Assembly (NCBI RefSeq): GCF_031456495.1
Contig: NZ_JAVDUW010000001.1
Span: 1,860,001-1,924,000, forward strand
DNA from: Pedococcus sp031456495
Lineage (GTDB): Bacteria > Actinomycetota > Actinomycetes > Actinomycetales > Dermatophilaceae
Reading direction: 5' to 3'
DNA: 64,000 nucleotides
The notes under the pieces are model-generated. The model saw only the letters and a list, made by a program, of their open reading frames with translations. It ran no database searches and was not told where the DNA came from. Position numbers and translations under genes: made by a program. Shown here piece by piece: positions 42,264 through 50,652 of this stretch (position 1 is its first letter; each line of letters begins with the position of its first letter).

Positions 42264-42643
42264 GCGGGCCGGTTCGTCCGGTGGGGCAGCGCCGCTCGGG
42301 GACGGGCGGCCGGTGGGCGCTGGCGGCGGTCGTGGTCGGTGCCGCCGTCCTGCTGCTGCTCGGTGCCTGCGCGGCCGACGCCAACCCGTCGGTGTCCTCG
42401 GCGCCGGGCGTGCCCGGCTTCTGGCTCGGCCTGTGGCAGGGCCTGATCAGCCCGATCACGTTCCTGGTGTCGCTGTTCCGCGACGACGTCGGCATCTACG
42501 CCGTGCGCAACTCCGGAGCCTGGTACGACTTCGGCTTCATGCTGGGCGTGTCCATCTTCTTCGGCGGTAGCGCGCGATCCGGTGCCGCGGCCACGCGGGC
42601 CGCCCCCCGGCGGCGGGGTCCGGATCGGCGCCCGACCCGCTGA
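42260..42643 (+). CDS. Small lipoprotein-like protein
   Basis: 127 aa from GTG 42260, overlapping the DUF4389 stop by four bases. After a basic start, a hydrophobic stretch ends in LLLLGAC, a plausible lipobox with cysteine near residue 36. Two further hydrophobic segments follow (FWLGLWQGLISPITFLVSLF and FGFMLGVSIFFGG), then an arginine-rich tail. No family is recognised. The coupling suggests it works with the DUF4389 protein. Confidence 0.65.
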   Translation: MSGPVRPVGQRRSGTGGRWALAAVVVGAAVLLLLGACAADANPSVSSAPGVPGFWLGLWQGLISPITFLVSLFRDDVGIYAVRNSGAWYDFGFMLGVSIFFGGSARSGAAATRAAPRRRGPDRRPTR

Positions 42644-42651
42644 CGCCACCT

Positions 42652-42724
42652 CGACTTCTTGCCCGGTCGGCACCGTCCGGGGCCGGGCCCGGCGCCGAAA
42701 CGGTCGTCGCCGGGCAAGAAGTCG
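42652..42724. terminator. Long inverted repeat between convergent genes
   Basis: The arms 42652-42666 and 42710-42724 are exactly complementary (15 bp), with a 43-nt GC-rich loop that can fold on itself. It separates the lipoprotein gene and the convergent alpha-glucosidase. Confidence 0.6.
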
Positions 42725-42740
42725 GGACGGTGGCGGCGGG

Positions 42741-44426
42741 TCAGGCCGGGCGGAGCCAGGCAGCGGCGTCGACGGGGAGCATCCCGTCGACGACCGGGGC
42801 GCTGGCGAGGAGCACCTGGGCGTCCCCCGGCAGCGCGACCGGGGCGGCCGAGATGTTGACGACGCAGCGCAGGACCGACCCGCGCTCGAAGTCGAGCACC
42901 CCGTCGGCCGACTCGCGCCACCGCAGGCTCTGCGTGCCCAGACCCGGCAGGTCGCGCCGCAGGTGCAGGGCGTCGCGGTAGAGGGACAGCATGGAGCCGG
43001 GGTCCTCGCGTTCGCGCTCCACCGTGTACCGGTCCCAGCCCTCGGGCTGCGGCAGCCAGGTCGACGCGCCCGAGGGGCTGAACGCATACGGCGGGTGCTC
43101 GCCGGCCCAGGGCATGGGGACGCGGCAGCCGTCGCGACCGCGCATCGTGCCACCGCTGCGGGCGAACATCGGGTCCTGGAGCACCTCGTCGGGCAGGTCG
43201 TCGACGTTCGGCAGGCCCAGCTCCTCGCCCTGGTAGACGTAGGCGCCGCCCGGCAACGCCAGCATGAGCATCGCCGCGGCCCGGGCCCGGCGGGTGCCGA
43301 GCTCGAGGTCGGACTCCTCGCCGGCGCCGTCGGTGATGAAGACCGAGCTCGTCGTGCGCCGGCCGTACCGGGTCACGAGGCGCGTCTCGTCGTGGCTGCT
43401 CAGCACCCAGGTCGACGGGACGCCGATCGGCTCGTACGACGCGAGCGTCGCGTCGATCACCGACCGCAGCGCGCCGGCGTCCCAGGCCGACTTCATGTAC
43501 GGGAAGTTGAAGGCCGAGTGCATCTCGTCCGGCCGCAGGTACTTGGCGAGTCGCTCCGGCCCGTTGACGACGGCCTCGGCGACGAACACGCGGTCGCCCC
43601 CGTAGGTGTCGGCGATCCGGCGCCACCGGCGGAACACCTCGTGCACGGTGTCGACGTCCCAGTGCGGGTTGTCGGTCCACTCCAGCGTGCGGAACTCGGC
43701 GACGTCGCCGTAGTCGGCGTCGGGCAGCCCGGCCGCCTTGCCCATCGCCGGGGCCGCGTCGATCCGCAGGCCGTCCACCCCGCGGTCGAGCCAGAACCGC
43801 AGCACGTCGTCGAAGTCGGCGAGCACGTCGGGGTTGGTCCAGTCGAGGTCCGGCTGCTCGAGCGCGAACATGTGCATGAACCACTGGCCCGGACGGCCGT
43901 CGGCCTCGGTGACGCGCTCCCAGGCCGAGCCGCCGAAGCAGCTGATCCAGTTGTTGGGCGGCTCGTCGCCGCCCGGCCCGCGGCCGTCGCGGAAGAGGTA
44001 GCGCGCCCGCTCGCGCGATCCCGGACCCGCGGCCAGTGCGGCCCGGAACCACGGGTGCTGGTCCGAGGTGTGGTTGGGGACGACGTCGATGATGACCTTG
44101 AGGCCGAGCTCGTGCGCTGTGGCGATCACGGCGTCGGCGTCGGCGAGCGTCCCGAACATCGGGTGGATGTCGAGGAAGTCGCTGACGTCGTACCCGCCGT
44201 CGGCCATGGGGGAGGGGAACCACGGCGAGATCCAGATGCCGTCGACCCCGAGGTCAGCGAGGTAGGGCAGGCGCTCGAGCAGCCCGGGCAGGTCGCCCTC
44301 TCCGTCGCCGTTCCCGTCGGCGAAGCTGCGCGGGTACACCTGGTAGAGCACCGCGTCGCGCCACCAGGCGCCGGCCGAGTCCGTGGTGGCCGCGTCGGTG
44401 GACGGGCTGGGGAGGGTGTCGGTCAT
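42741..44426 (-). CDS. GH13 alpha-glucosidase / oligo-1,6-glucosidase type
   Basis: 561 aa. The GH13 core has all conserved regions: VVPNHTSDQHPWF (region I), GLRIDAA with the nucleophile Asp (II), VFVAEAVV with the acid/base Glu (III) and LSSHDETRLVTRYG with the stabilising Asp (IV). The opening AVLYQVYPRSFADGNGDGEGDLPGL is typical of the oligosaccharide-hydrolysing subfamilies. It releases glucose from alpha-linked oligosaccharides in the cytoplasm; no signal peptide is present. There is no transport operon next to it, so the sugar source is unclear. A TAGGTT -10 lies just upstream of the start. Confidence 0.93.
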   Translation of the reverse strand: MTDTLPSPSTDAATTDSAGAWWRDAVLYQVYPRSFADGNGDGEGDLPGLLERLPYLADLGVDGIWISPWFPSPMADGGYDVSDFLDIHPMFGTLADADAVIATAHELGLKVIIDVVPNHTSDQHPWFRAALAAGPGSRERARYLFRDGRGPGGDEPPNNWISCFGGSAWERVTEADGRPGQWFMHMFALEQPDLDWTNPDVLADFDDVLRFWLDRGVDGLRIDAAPAMGKAAGLPDADYGDVAEFRTLEWTDNPHWDVDTVHEVFRRWRRIADTYGGDRVFVAEAVVNGPERLAKYLRPDEMHSAFNFPYMKSAWDAGALRSVIDATLASYEPIGVPSTWVLSSHDETRLVTRYGRRTTSSVFITDGAGEESDLELGTRRARAAAMLMLALPGGAYVYQGEELGLPNVDDLPDEVLQDPMFARSGGTMRGRDGCRVPMPWAGEHPPYAFSPSGASTWLPQPEGWDRYTVEREREDPGSMLSLYRDALHLRRDLPGLGTQSLRWRESADGVLDFERGSVLRCVVNISAAPVALPGDAQVLLASAPVVDGMLPVDAAAWLRPA

Positions 44427-44527
44427 GCTGCGCTCCTGGGGCCGCGCCGGTGGGGCGATCCGAACCTAGTGCGCCCCGTCGTCCGTGTGCACCCACTGAC
44501 CGCGACCCGGCCGGAGGCCGACAGGCC

Positions 44528-45496
44528 TCAGCCCACGGCTGCGGCGAACCGGGCCGACCAGTCGGCGAGCTCGGCCCGCACCTCCGGCGTGGCCTCCTCG
44601 ATCGTGAACGGCGCGCCGACCACCCCGAGGCCGAACAGCGCCCACCGCGGCTCGAGCGCCTCCATCTCGATGCGGCACGACCGCTCGTCCACCGGGGTGA
44701 GCGTGGCCCACGGGCCGGTCCGCGGGCCGACCTCGGACGCGGGGGCGTGCACCAGCACCCGCACGGTCGTGCGGACCTCGTTGCGGGACAGGCCCTTGCG
44801 CACGTATGCCGCGGCGTCGCCACCCGGGACCTCCCGCGGCCGGAACCGCGCCCGGGTGCCCTCCGGCTCGCTGAGCCGGTCCATCCGGAAGGAGCGCCAG
44901 TCCTGCCGGTAGAGGTCGTAGCCGAGCAGGTACCACCGGCGCCCGACCGTGACGAGCCGGTGCGGCTCGACGTGCCGCCGCAGGTCCGCGCCCGCCGCCT
45001 GGCCACCGCGCGCCCGGTAGGTGAACCGGATGCGCTCGGTGTCGCGGGTCGCCTGGGCCACGACCGCGAGCACGTCGGCGCGCACCGTCGGTGCCTGCGA
45101 GAACGGCGAGTCGTCCGTCACCGCGCGCAGCGCCTCCGCCCGGCGCCGCAGCCGGGGCGGCAGCACCTGGACCACCTTGGACAGCGCGCTGACCGACGCC
45201 TCCGACAGGGTCCCGCTGGTGAGCTGCGCGGCCCCGTTGAGCGCGACCACCATGGCGATCGCCTCGTCCTCCTCGACGGTCAGCGGGGGCATCGAGGCAC
45301 CCGCGCCGAGCTGGTAGCCGCCCTCGACGCCGCGCACCGAGTCCACCGGGTACCCGAGCTCGCGCAGCCGCTCGATGTCGCGTCGCAGGGTCCGCTCGGA
45401 CACCTCGAGCCGGCCGGCGAGCTCGCCGCCTGGCCAGAACCGGTGGGTCTGCAGCAGCGACAGCAGCCGGAGGGTGCGCGAGCTCGTGTTGGCCAT
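44528..45496 (-). CDS. YafY-type HTH/WYL transcriptional regulator
   Basis: 322 aa from ATG 45496. The N-terminal HTH_11 helix-turn-helix is RTLRLLSLLQTHRFWPGGELAGRLEVSERTLRRDIERLRELGYPV. The middle WYL domain (GRRWYLLGYDLYRQDWRSFRMDRL) is a ligand-sensing Sm-like fold, followed by a C-terminal WCX extension. It is divergent from an MFS exporter, with a perfect CGGTCA-N5-TGACCG repeat in between, so local control of the exporter is likely. The ligand is unknown. Confidence 0.88.
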   Translation of the reverse strand: MANTSSRTLRLLSLLQTHRFWPGGELAGRLEVSERTLRRDIERLRELGYPVDSVRGVEGGYQLGAGASMPPLTVEEDEAIAMVVALNGAAQLTSGTLSEASVSALSKVVQVLPPRLRRRAEALRAVTDDSPFSQAPTVRADVLAVVAQATRDTERIRFTYRARGGQAAGADLRRHVEPHRLVTVGRRWYLLGYDLYRQDWRSFRMDRLSEPEGTRARFRPREVPGGDAAAYVRKGLSRNEVRTTVRVLVHAPASEVGPRTGPWATLTPVDERSCRIEMEALEPRWALFGLGVVGAPFTIEEATPEVRAELADWSARFAAAVG

Positions 45497-45518
45497 GGGT
45501 CCAGAGTCTCGCACCATG

Positions 45519-45535
45519 CGGTCAGGAAGTGACCG
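45519..45535. promoter_or_regulatory. Candidate operator for the YafY-type regulator
   Basis: CGGTCA-GGAAG-TGACCG is a perfect 6-bp inverted repeat midway between the divergent regulator and exporter genes. It lies just upstream of the TAGCGT -10 box at 45546-45551 of the exporter, where a bound regulator could affect both promoters. Confidence 0.55.
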
Positions 45536-45587
45536 GAATGCTCCCTAGCGTCGTCGGTGGAAGCAGACCTCGACGAAGGAGACCCCG

Positions 45588-47144
45588 ATGAGCACCACCG
45601 TGGACGCCGACCTGCCGGCCCCCATCCTGACGACCGCCCCGCCCGCCTCGACGCAGGAGCCCCAGCCGACGGAGGTGGCCGTCACCCGCGGCTCGCTGCC
45701 GGTCGGCCGGGCCCGCACCATCGCCCTGCTCAGCCTGTTCCTCGCCTCGACGATGGAGCTGCTCGACACGACCATCGTCAACGTCGCCCTGCCGACCATC
45801 GAGACGGGTCTGCGCGCGACCGACACGCAGCTGCAGTGGATGGTCGCGGCATACCCGCTCGCCTTCGCCCTCGCCCTCATCACCGGCTCGCGGCTCGGGG
45901 ACCTGCTCGGGCGCAAGCGCGTCTTCGTCGCCGGCCTCGTCGGCTTCACGGCCACCTCGGCCGCCTGCGGCCTGGCGCCGAGCGCCGAGGCGCTGGTGGC
46001 GTTCCGCGCGGTCCAGGGCGTCGCCGCGGCGGCGATGATCCCGCAGGTGCTCTCCAGCCTGCAGGTGATGTACCGCCCGCACGAGCGGGCGAAGGCGATG
46101 GGCATGTTCACCGGCCTCGCCGGCCTGTCGGCGGTGCTCGGGCCGGTCATCGGCGCCGTGCTCACCCAGGCCGACGTGGCCGGCCTGGGCTGGCGCGCGA
46201 TCTTCCTCGTCAACGTGCCGTTCGGGCTGGCCGCGGTCGTGGCCGCGCTGCGCCGGGTGCCCGAGTCGGTCGCGGAGCGGCGCCCGCGGATCGACCTGCA
46301 CGGGGTCGTGGTGCTGGCGCTCGGCCTGCTCGGCGTGCTCTACCCGCTCACGCTCGGGCGCGAGCTCGGCTGGCCCGCCTGGGTGTATGCCGCGATGGCG
46401 GCCGGCGTCGCCGTCCTCGTCCTGTTCGGCCGGGCCCAGTGGCGCGCGGAGCGGGCAGGGCGTGAGCCGCTGGTGGCGACGAGCCTGTACCGAGGCCGCG
46501 GGTTCGCAGCCGGGTCGACGATGAACGCCCTGCTCTTCGCCTCGATGTCGTCGTACTTCCTGTGCCAGACCGTCTACCTGCAGGCGGGCCTCGGCTGGTC
46601 GGTGCTGCGGGCCGGCCTCGCCGGGGTGCCGTTCGCACTGACGACCACGGTCTTCGCCGGCGTCGGGGTGGCCGTGCTCGCGCCGCGGATCGGTCGTCGG
46701 GTGCTGCAGATCGGGGCGCTGACCTGGGCCGCCGGCGCGGTGCTCATCGGCGTGGCCGTGCACGGGGCGGACGCCTCGACGTCGCTGTGGGCCTTCCTGC
46801 CCGGGTTCGTCGTGGCGGGTGCCGGGTTCGGGCTCATGGTGTCTCCGATCGGCGTGTTCACCCTGGCCGACGTGCCGGTCGACAAGGCCGGCTCGGCGTC
46901 CGGTCTGTTCAGCACCACCGGCCAGCTCGCCGGCGCGACCGGGGTGGCGGCGGTGGGGTCGCTCTTCTTCTCCGTGGCGCAGGCGCACGCATCGTCCTCG
47001 CCGGTCGAGGTCTTCCGGCCCGCGGTCGAGGCGTCGCTGGCGGTGCTCGTCGGGCTCATGCTGGTGGCTGCGGTCGTCGCCCGGGCCCTCCCGCGCCACC
47101 CGCTGGTCGCCGAGCCCGCCGCGGAGGCGGTGGAGGCCGACTGA
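45588..47144 (+). CDS. DHA2-family (EmrB/QacA-like) MFS exporter
   Basis: 518 aa with about 14 membrane helices. Motif D1 is STMELLDTTIVNVALPTI, motif A is GSRLGDLLGRKRVF, and motif C is GLAGLSAVLGPVIGAVL, all typical of 14-helix drug:proton antiporters. It exports amphipathic or cationic compounds using proton motive force. AAGGAG precedes the ATG. The gene is divergent from a WYL-domain regulator. The substrate cannot be deduced. Confidence 0.92.
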   Translation: MSTTVDADLPAPILTTAPPASTQEPQPTEVAVTRGSLPVGRARTIALLSLFLASTMELLDTTIVNVALPTIETGLRATDTQLQWMVAAYPLAFALALITGSRLGDLLGRKRVFVAGLVGFTATSAACGLAPSAEALVAFRAVQGVAAAAMIPQVLSSLQVMYRPHERAKAMGMFTGLAGLSAVLGPVIGAVLTQADVAGLGWRAIFLVNVPFGLAAVVAALRRVPESVAERRPRIDLHGVVVLALGLLGVLYPLTLGRELGWPAWVYAAMAAGVAVLVLFGRAQWRAERAGREPLVATSLYRGRGFAAGSTMNALLFASMSSYFLCQTVYLQAGLGWSVLRAGLAGVPFALTTTVFAGVGVAVLAPRIGRRVLQIGALTWAAGAVLIGVAVHGADASTSLWAFLPGFVVAGAGFGLMVSPIGVFTLADVPVDKAGSASGLFSTTGQLAGATGVAAVGSLFFSVAQAHASSSPVEVFRPAVEASLAVLVGLMLVAAVVARALPRHPLVAEPAAEAVEAD

Positions 47145-47162
47145 GGAGGCGCCGGGGCTGCG

Positions 47163-47588
47163 TCAGGCCGGGTGCGTGGCTGGCCGAGCCAGCTCTCGCA
47201 CCCGGCGCGCGGCGGCCACGACCAGCGCCACCGCCAGCGGCAGCTCGACGAGGACCGCGCTGAGCACCGAGCCGAGGCGGTCACCCGCGTTCGCGGTGGT
47301 CACGTCGAACCATGCGTCGGCGCCCAGCATCCCGGCGGCGGCCACCGCGGCGAGGACGAACTCGGGCCGGCGCCGCAGTCCCAGCCACGCAGTGGTCGCG
47401 AGGAGGGCCGCGACGAGGACGTCGAACCCGACCCAGGCGAGGCTCCACGTCGACACCGTGTAGTGCGTGGGCAGCGAGACACCCAGGTAGGCCGCCCACG
47501 GGACCAGGGCGGCCGCGGCGACGAGCAGGAGGAACCGCCGGGTGTCCCTCGGGCGCGAGCGGTCCCGCAGGTCGTGGATGACACTCAT
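47163..47588 (-). CDS. Small four-helix membrane protein of unknown function
   Basis: 141 aa from ATG 47588, which has GAGGAGG eight bases upstream. Four hydrophobic segments (FLLLVAAAALVPWAAYLGVSL, WVGFDVLVAALLATTAWLGL, FVLAAVAAAGMLGADAWFDV, VLSAVLVELPLAVALVVAAA) suggest a compact integral protein. No family is recognised with confidence. It is convergent with the exporter, 18 bp from its stop. The gap 47589-47763 has no gene. Confidence 0.7.
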   Translation of the reverse strand: MSVIHDLRDRSRPRDTRRFLLLVAAAALVPWAAYLGVSLPTHYTVSTWSLAWVGFDVLVAALLATTAWLGLRRRPEFVLAAVAAAGMLGADAWFDVTTANAGDRLGSVLSAVLVELPLAVALVVAAARRVRELARPATHPA

Positions 47589-47763
47589 GTCGGCCTCCTC
47601 GTCGCCGTCCCCGGCCCGGTCGGGCCGTCGGCACGCCTCGAGCATCACTCCACCGGCTGGCCGCCGGCCGGGCTCCGCCTGCGGGGCCGCTGTGACTGCG
47701 CGGCCTTGACCGGGCGCGCTGCGTCCGAGGAGGCCGCAGCACCTCAGCCCGCCGAGGCTGCCG

Positions 47764-48993
47764 TCAGCGGCGGCGGGTGTCGAGGAACTCGCCGATGCGG
47801 CCGATGGCCTCGGTGAGCACCTCGACGTCGGGCAGCGTCACGAGCCGGAAGTGGTCGGGCTCGAACCAGTTGAAGCCGGTCCCGTGGGTCACGAGGATCT
47901 TCTTCTCCCGCAACAGGTCGATGACGAACGCCTGGTCGTCCTCGATCGGGAACTGCTCGGGGTCGAGGCGCGGGAAGCAGTACAGCGCCCCGTGCGGCTC
48001 GACGCAGGACACGCCCTCGATCTCGTTGAGCAGCCGCCAGGCCGTCTTGCTCTGCTCGTAGAACCGGCCGCCGGGGTGGATGTACTCCTCGATCGACTGG
48101 TAGCCGCCGAGCGCGGTCTGGATCGCGTGCTGTCCCGGGACGTTGGCGCACATCCGCATGTTCGCCAGCAGGGTCAGGCCCTCGAGGAAGTCCGACGCGA
48201 GCGACTTCGGCCCGGACACCATGACCCACCCGGCCCTGTAGCCGCACACGCGGTAGGCCTTGGACAGCCCGCTGAAGGTCAGGCACAGGACGTCGTCACC
48301 GGCATACGTCGCGGTGTGGTGGTGCACCGGCTGGTGCTGGTCGTCGGCGAAGAGGATCTTCTCGTAGATCTCGTCGGACATGAGGACGAGGTCGTGCCGG
48401 CGGGCGATGTCGACGAGGCCGCGGACCGTCTCCTCGCTGTAGACGGCGCCGGTCGGGTTGTTGGGGTTGATGATGACCAGAGCGTGGGTGTTGGGGGTGA
48501 TCTTGGCCTCGATGTCCTCGAGGTCGGGGTTCCAGCCGTTGGACTCGTCGCAGCGGTAGTGGACCGGGGTGCCGCCGGCGAGTGTCACCGCGCCGGTCCA
48601 CAGCGGGTAGTCCGGCGCCGGGACGAGGATCTCGTTGCCGTCGTCGACGAACGCCGTCAGCACCATGGAGATGAGCTCGGAGACGCCGTTGCCGATGAAG
48701 ACGTCGTCGACGTGCGTGTCGGTCAGGCCACGCGACTGGTAGTAGTGCGCGACCGCCGTCCGGGCCGAGTAGATGCCGCGGGAGTCGCTGTAGCCCTGGG
48801 CGTTCGGCAGGTGGTGCACCATGTCCTGCAGCACGGCCTGGGGCGCCTCGAACCCGAACGGTGCCGGGTTGCCGATGTTGAGCTTGAGGATCTTGTGGCC
48901 CTCGGCCTCGAGCCGCTGCGCCTCGACGAGGATCGGGCCGCGCACGTCGTAGCGGACCTGGTGCAGCTTGCGGGACTGGGTGATGCGGCGCAC
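47764..48993 (-). CDS. alaA: AlaA-type alanine/aspartate aminotransferase
   Basis: 409 aa with GTG start. Class I/II fold: KLNIGNPAPFGFEAP, IINPNNPTGAVYS, SDEIYEKILF, and the PLP-lysine motif FSGLSKAYRVCGYRAGW. The N-terminal SRKLHQVRYDVRGPI and the NMRMCANVPGQHAIQTALGGYQSI stretch match AlaA / AspC2 of Actinobacteria, which transfers the amino group between glutamate and pyruvate to make alanine. It is monocistronic. The symbol is given by similarity of these motifs and not from any experiment. Confidence 0.88.
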   Translation of the reverse strand: MRRITQSRKLHQVRYDVRGPILVEAQRLEAEGHKILKLNIGNPAPFGFEAPQAVLQDMVHHLPNAQGYSDSRGIYSARTAVAHYYQSRGLTDTHVDDVFIGNGVSELISMVLTAFVDDGNEILVPAPDYPLWTGAVTLAGGTPVHYRCDESNGWNPDLEDIEAKITPNTHALVIINPNNPTGAVYSEETVRGLVDIARRHDLVLMSDEIYEKILFADDQHQPVHHHTATYAGDDVLCLTFSGLSKAYRVCGYRAGWVMVSGPKSLASDFLEGLTLLANMRMCANVPGQHAIQTALGGYQSIEEYIHPGGRFYEQSKTAWRLLNEIEGVSCVEPHGALYCFPRLDPEQFPIEDDQAFVIDLLREKKILVTHGTGFNWFEPDHFRLVTLPDVEVLTEAIGRIGEFLDTRRR

Positions 48994-49087
48994 GCGTGCA
49001 GTGTGCCAAACCCCGGTGGGTACGGCCGGTCAGGCGCCACCAGCCGGGACGGCGCGTCCCTCGTGCGCACCCCCGGCTGCTTCCGCT

Positions 49088-49723
49088 TCAGCGGCTCCGT
49101 GAGGGGTCCAGCAGCTCCACGGTGGTCACGACCCGCGTCAGGCCGGGCGTGCGCGGGGTCGAGGAGAAGCCGAACGAGCACGGCGGGTCGACCGGGGCGA
49201 GGTCCCCGAGGTCGGTGCCACGCCAGCTGCCCGACAGCGAGGTGACCCGGTGCAGGTCCGTCGCGCCGTACCACTCGCGCCGGCCCTCGAGCGCCGCTCC
49301 GCGGGTGCGGACGCCGCGCAGCACGGTCCGGGCGACCGGGTCGACCGCCCCGGCCCACCACGTGCTCGTGGCGACGGGCCCGGGCACGGCGCGCAGCAGC
49401 CAGCCCAGCGGCGCCCGCCGGCCGAAGCCGAGGCGCAGCGACAGCGCGCCTCCTGCCGTCACCCGCCAGCCGCGTCCACGCGGCCCGCCCTCTTCCGCGA
49501 CGGCCACCGGGACCTGGACGACCTCGTCGAACGCGTAGGTCTGCGCCACGAACTCGGCCACTCCCGGCGACGGCGCGAGCAGCGTCCGGTGCCCGGCGGC
49601 GTCCTCCACCATGACGTCGGCGAACGCGCCCAGGGGCGACTCGAGCCAGCGGCCGACGACGAGCCGCACGCCCGACGTCGAGCCCGCACCCGCGATGGCG
49701 CCGGCGAACCGCAGCCGGCTCAC
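49088..49723 (-). CDS. Conserved hypothetical protein
   Basis: 211 aa from GTG 49723, with AGAGG upstream. The N-terminal part (RLVVGRWLESPLGAFADVMVEDAAGHRTLLAPSPGVAEFV) and FDEVVQVPVAV look beta-rich; no membrane helix or catalytic motif is clear. It may be a soluble beta-fold protein. I do not recognise the family. It is divergent from the MarR gene at 49952, with about 230 bp between them that carry a 19-bp direct repeat and no gene. Confidence 0.55.
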   Translation of the reverse strand: MSRLRFAGAIAGAGSTSGVRLVVGRWLESPLGAFADVMVEDAAGHRTLLAPSPGVAEFVAQTYAFDEVVQVPVAVAEEGGPRGRGWRVTAGGALSLRLGFGRRAPLGWLLRAVPGPVATSTWWAGAVDPVARTVLRGVRTRGAALEGRREWYGATDLHRVTSLSGSWRGTDLGDLAPVDPPCSFGFSSTPRTPGLTRVVTTVELLDPSRSR

Positions 49724-49728
49724 GGCGC

Positions 49729-49792
49729 AGGCCTCTGCGGTGCGGGCCGCTGCGCTGCGTCCCCCGCGCTGGGAGGCCTCTGCGGTGCGGGC
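49729..49792. repeat. 19-bp direct repeat upstream of the hypothetical gene
   Basis: An identical 19-mer beginning AGGCCTCTGCGGTGCGGGC occurs at 49729-49747 and 49774-49792, 45 bp apart. It overlaps the ribosome-site region of the minus-strand gene. It may be a duplication or a tandem regulator site. Confidence 0.6.
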
Positions 49793-49951
49793 GTGCGTGG
49801 GGCGGGCACGGGATCTGCCTTCCGGACGGGGACCCGCGCCGGCGCCCGGCGCGGTCGGCCCAGTATCGCCCGCGCCGCCGGACGGCGACACGCGACCGGC
49901 CTCCTCCGGGCGACGTACCGAAGCCCCGGGCCGCGCCCGTACTCTTTCGCC

Positions 49952-50395
49952 ATGTCCCGTTCCCCTCTCGGCGAGCTCGAGGTCGAGCTCACGCGGCTCA
50001 TGCGGCGGGCGCGCAGCGCCCAGCAACGAACCGCAGCCGAGGTGCACCCGGACCTGGACTCCGCCGGGTATGCCGTCCTGATCGCCGTCCGTGACCTGTC
50101 CGCCTCGGGTGGCGGCGCCCGTGGGGGCGAGGTGTCCGAGGTGCTGGGGCTGCACAAGTCGACGACCAGCCGGAACCTCACGACGCTCGAGGACCTCGGC
50201 CTGGTCGAGCGGATCCCGGACCCCGACGACGCGCGGGCCCGCCAGGTGCGGCTGACCCCGCAGGGCGCCGAGGCGCTCGACCGCTCGGTCCTCGGCCGCC
50301 GCGCGCGCCTGCGGGCCCAGCTGCAGGAGTGGGAGGCCGTCGACATCGCCGCCCTCGCCCGCCTCCTGCGCAAGCTCAACGACTCCGGCACCTGA
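49952..50395 (+). CDS. MarR-family regulator
   Basis: 147 aa. The winged helix has SEVLGLHKSTTSRNLTTLEDLGLVERIPDPDDARARQVRLTPQG split across recognition helix and wing, between dimerisation helices at the two ends. A TACTCT -10 box (49940-49945) lies six bases before the ATG, so the transcript is probably leaderless. No ligand is known. A 20-bp inverted repeat follows 58 bp after its stop, before a second MarR gene of different sequence. Confidence 0.9.
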   Translation: MSRSPLGELEVELTRLMRRARSAQQRTAAEVHPDLDSAGYAVLIAVRDLSASGGGARGGEVSEVLGLHKSTTSRNLTTLEDLGLVERIPDPDDARARQVRLTPQGAEALDRSVLGRRARLRAQLQEWEAVDIAALARLLRKLNDSGT

Positions 50396-50452
50396 CACCG
50401 GGGCGGCCCGACGCGGGCCGCCTGACCTTGCGGGCGGGCCTGAATCCATCCC

Positions 50453-50523
50453 GCAAAACGGCAGTTGCTGACATGAAACGGCGATTCCGAACGCACGTTT
50501 AACGTCAGCAACTGCCGTTTTGC
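50453..50523. repeat. 20-bp perfect inverted repeat, REP-like or terminator element
   Basis: GCAAAACGGCAGTTGCTGAC (50453-50472) is exactly complementary to 50504-50523, with a 31-nt spacer. The arms and spacer are much richer in A and T than the surrounding DNA. It lies between two MarR genes and could end the first transcript, but the composition and clean arms suggest a mobile REP-like element. Confidence 0.7.
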
Positions 50524-50595
50524 CGTGCGCAGCCGAGGTTCGGTGTCACCGACCGCACTGGCTCGACCAGCCCATGGCGTCACTCCCCATGCTGA

Positions 50596-50639
50596 AGTTG
50601 CATTCAGCAACTAAGTGACTTAAAGTTGCGTAGCGCAAC
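50596..50639. promoter_or_regulatory. Two tandem MarR operators over the MarR-MFS promoter
   Basis: GTTGC-ATTCA-GCAAC (50597-50611) and GTTGC-GTAGC-GCAAC (50625-50639) share identical half-sites and 5-bp spacers, with centres 28 bp apart. Between and over them lies a plausible promoter: TTGCAT (50598-50603), 17 bp, TAAAGT (50621-50626). A bound dimer at either site would block the promoter, which fits autorepression by the MarR protein encoded next. Confidence 0.75.
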
Positions 50640-50652
50640 CAAAGGAGTTCCC

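Noticed and set aside
50626..50652. TTG at 50626 as the start of the second MarR protein
   Set aside because: It lies within the operator, has no ribosome site and would add nine unrelated residues; ATG 50653 has AAAGGAG.
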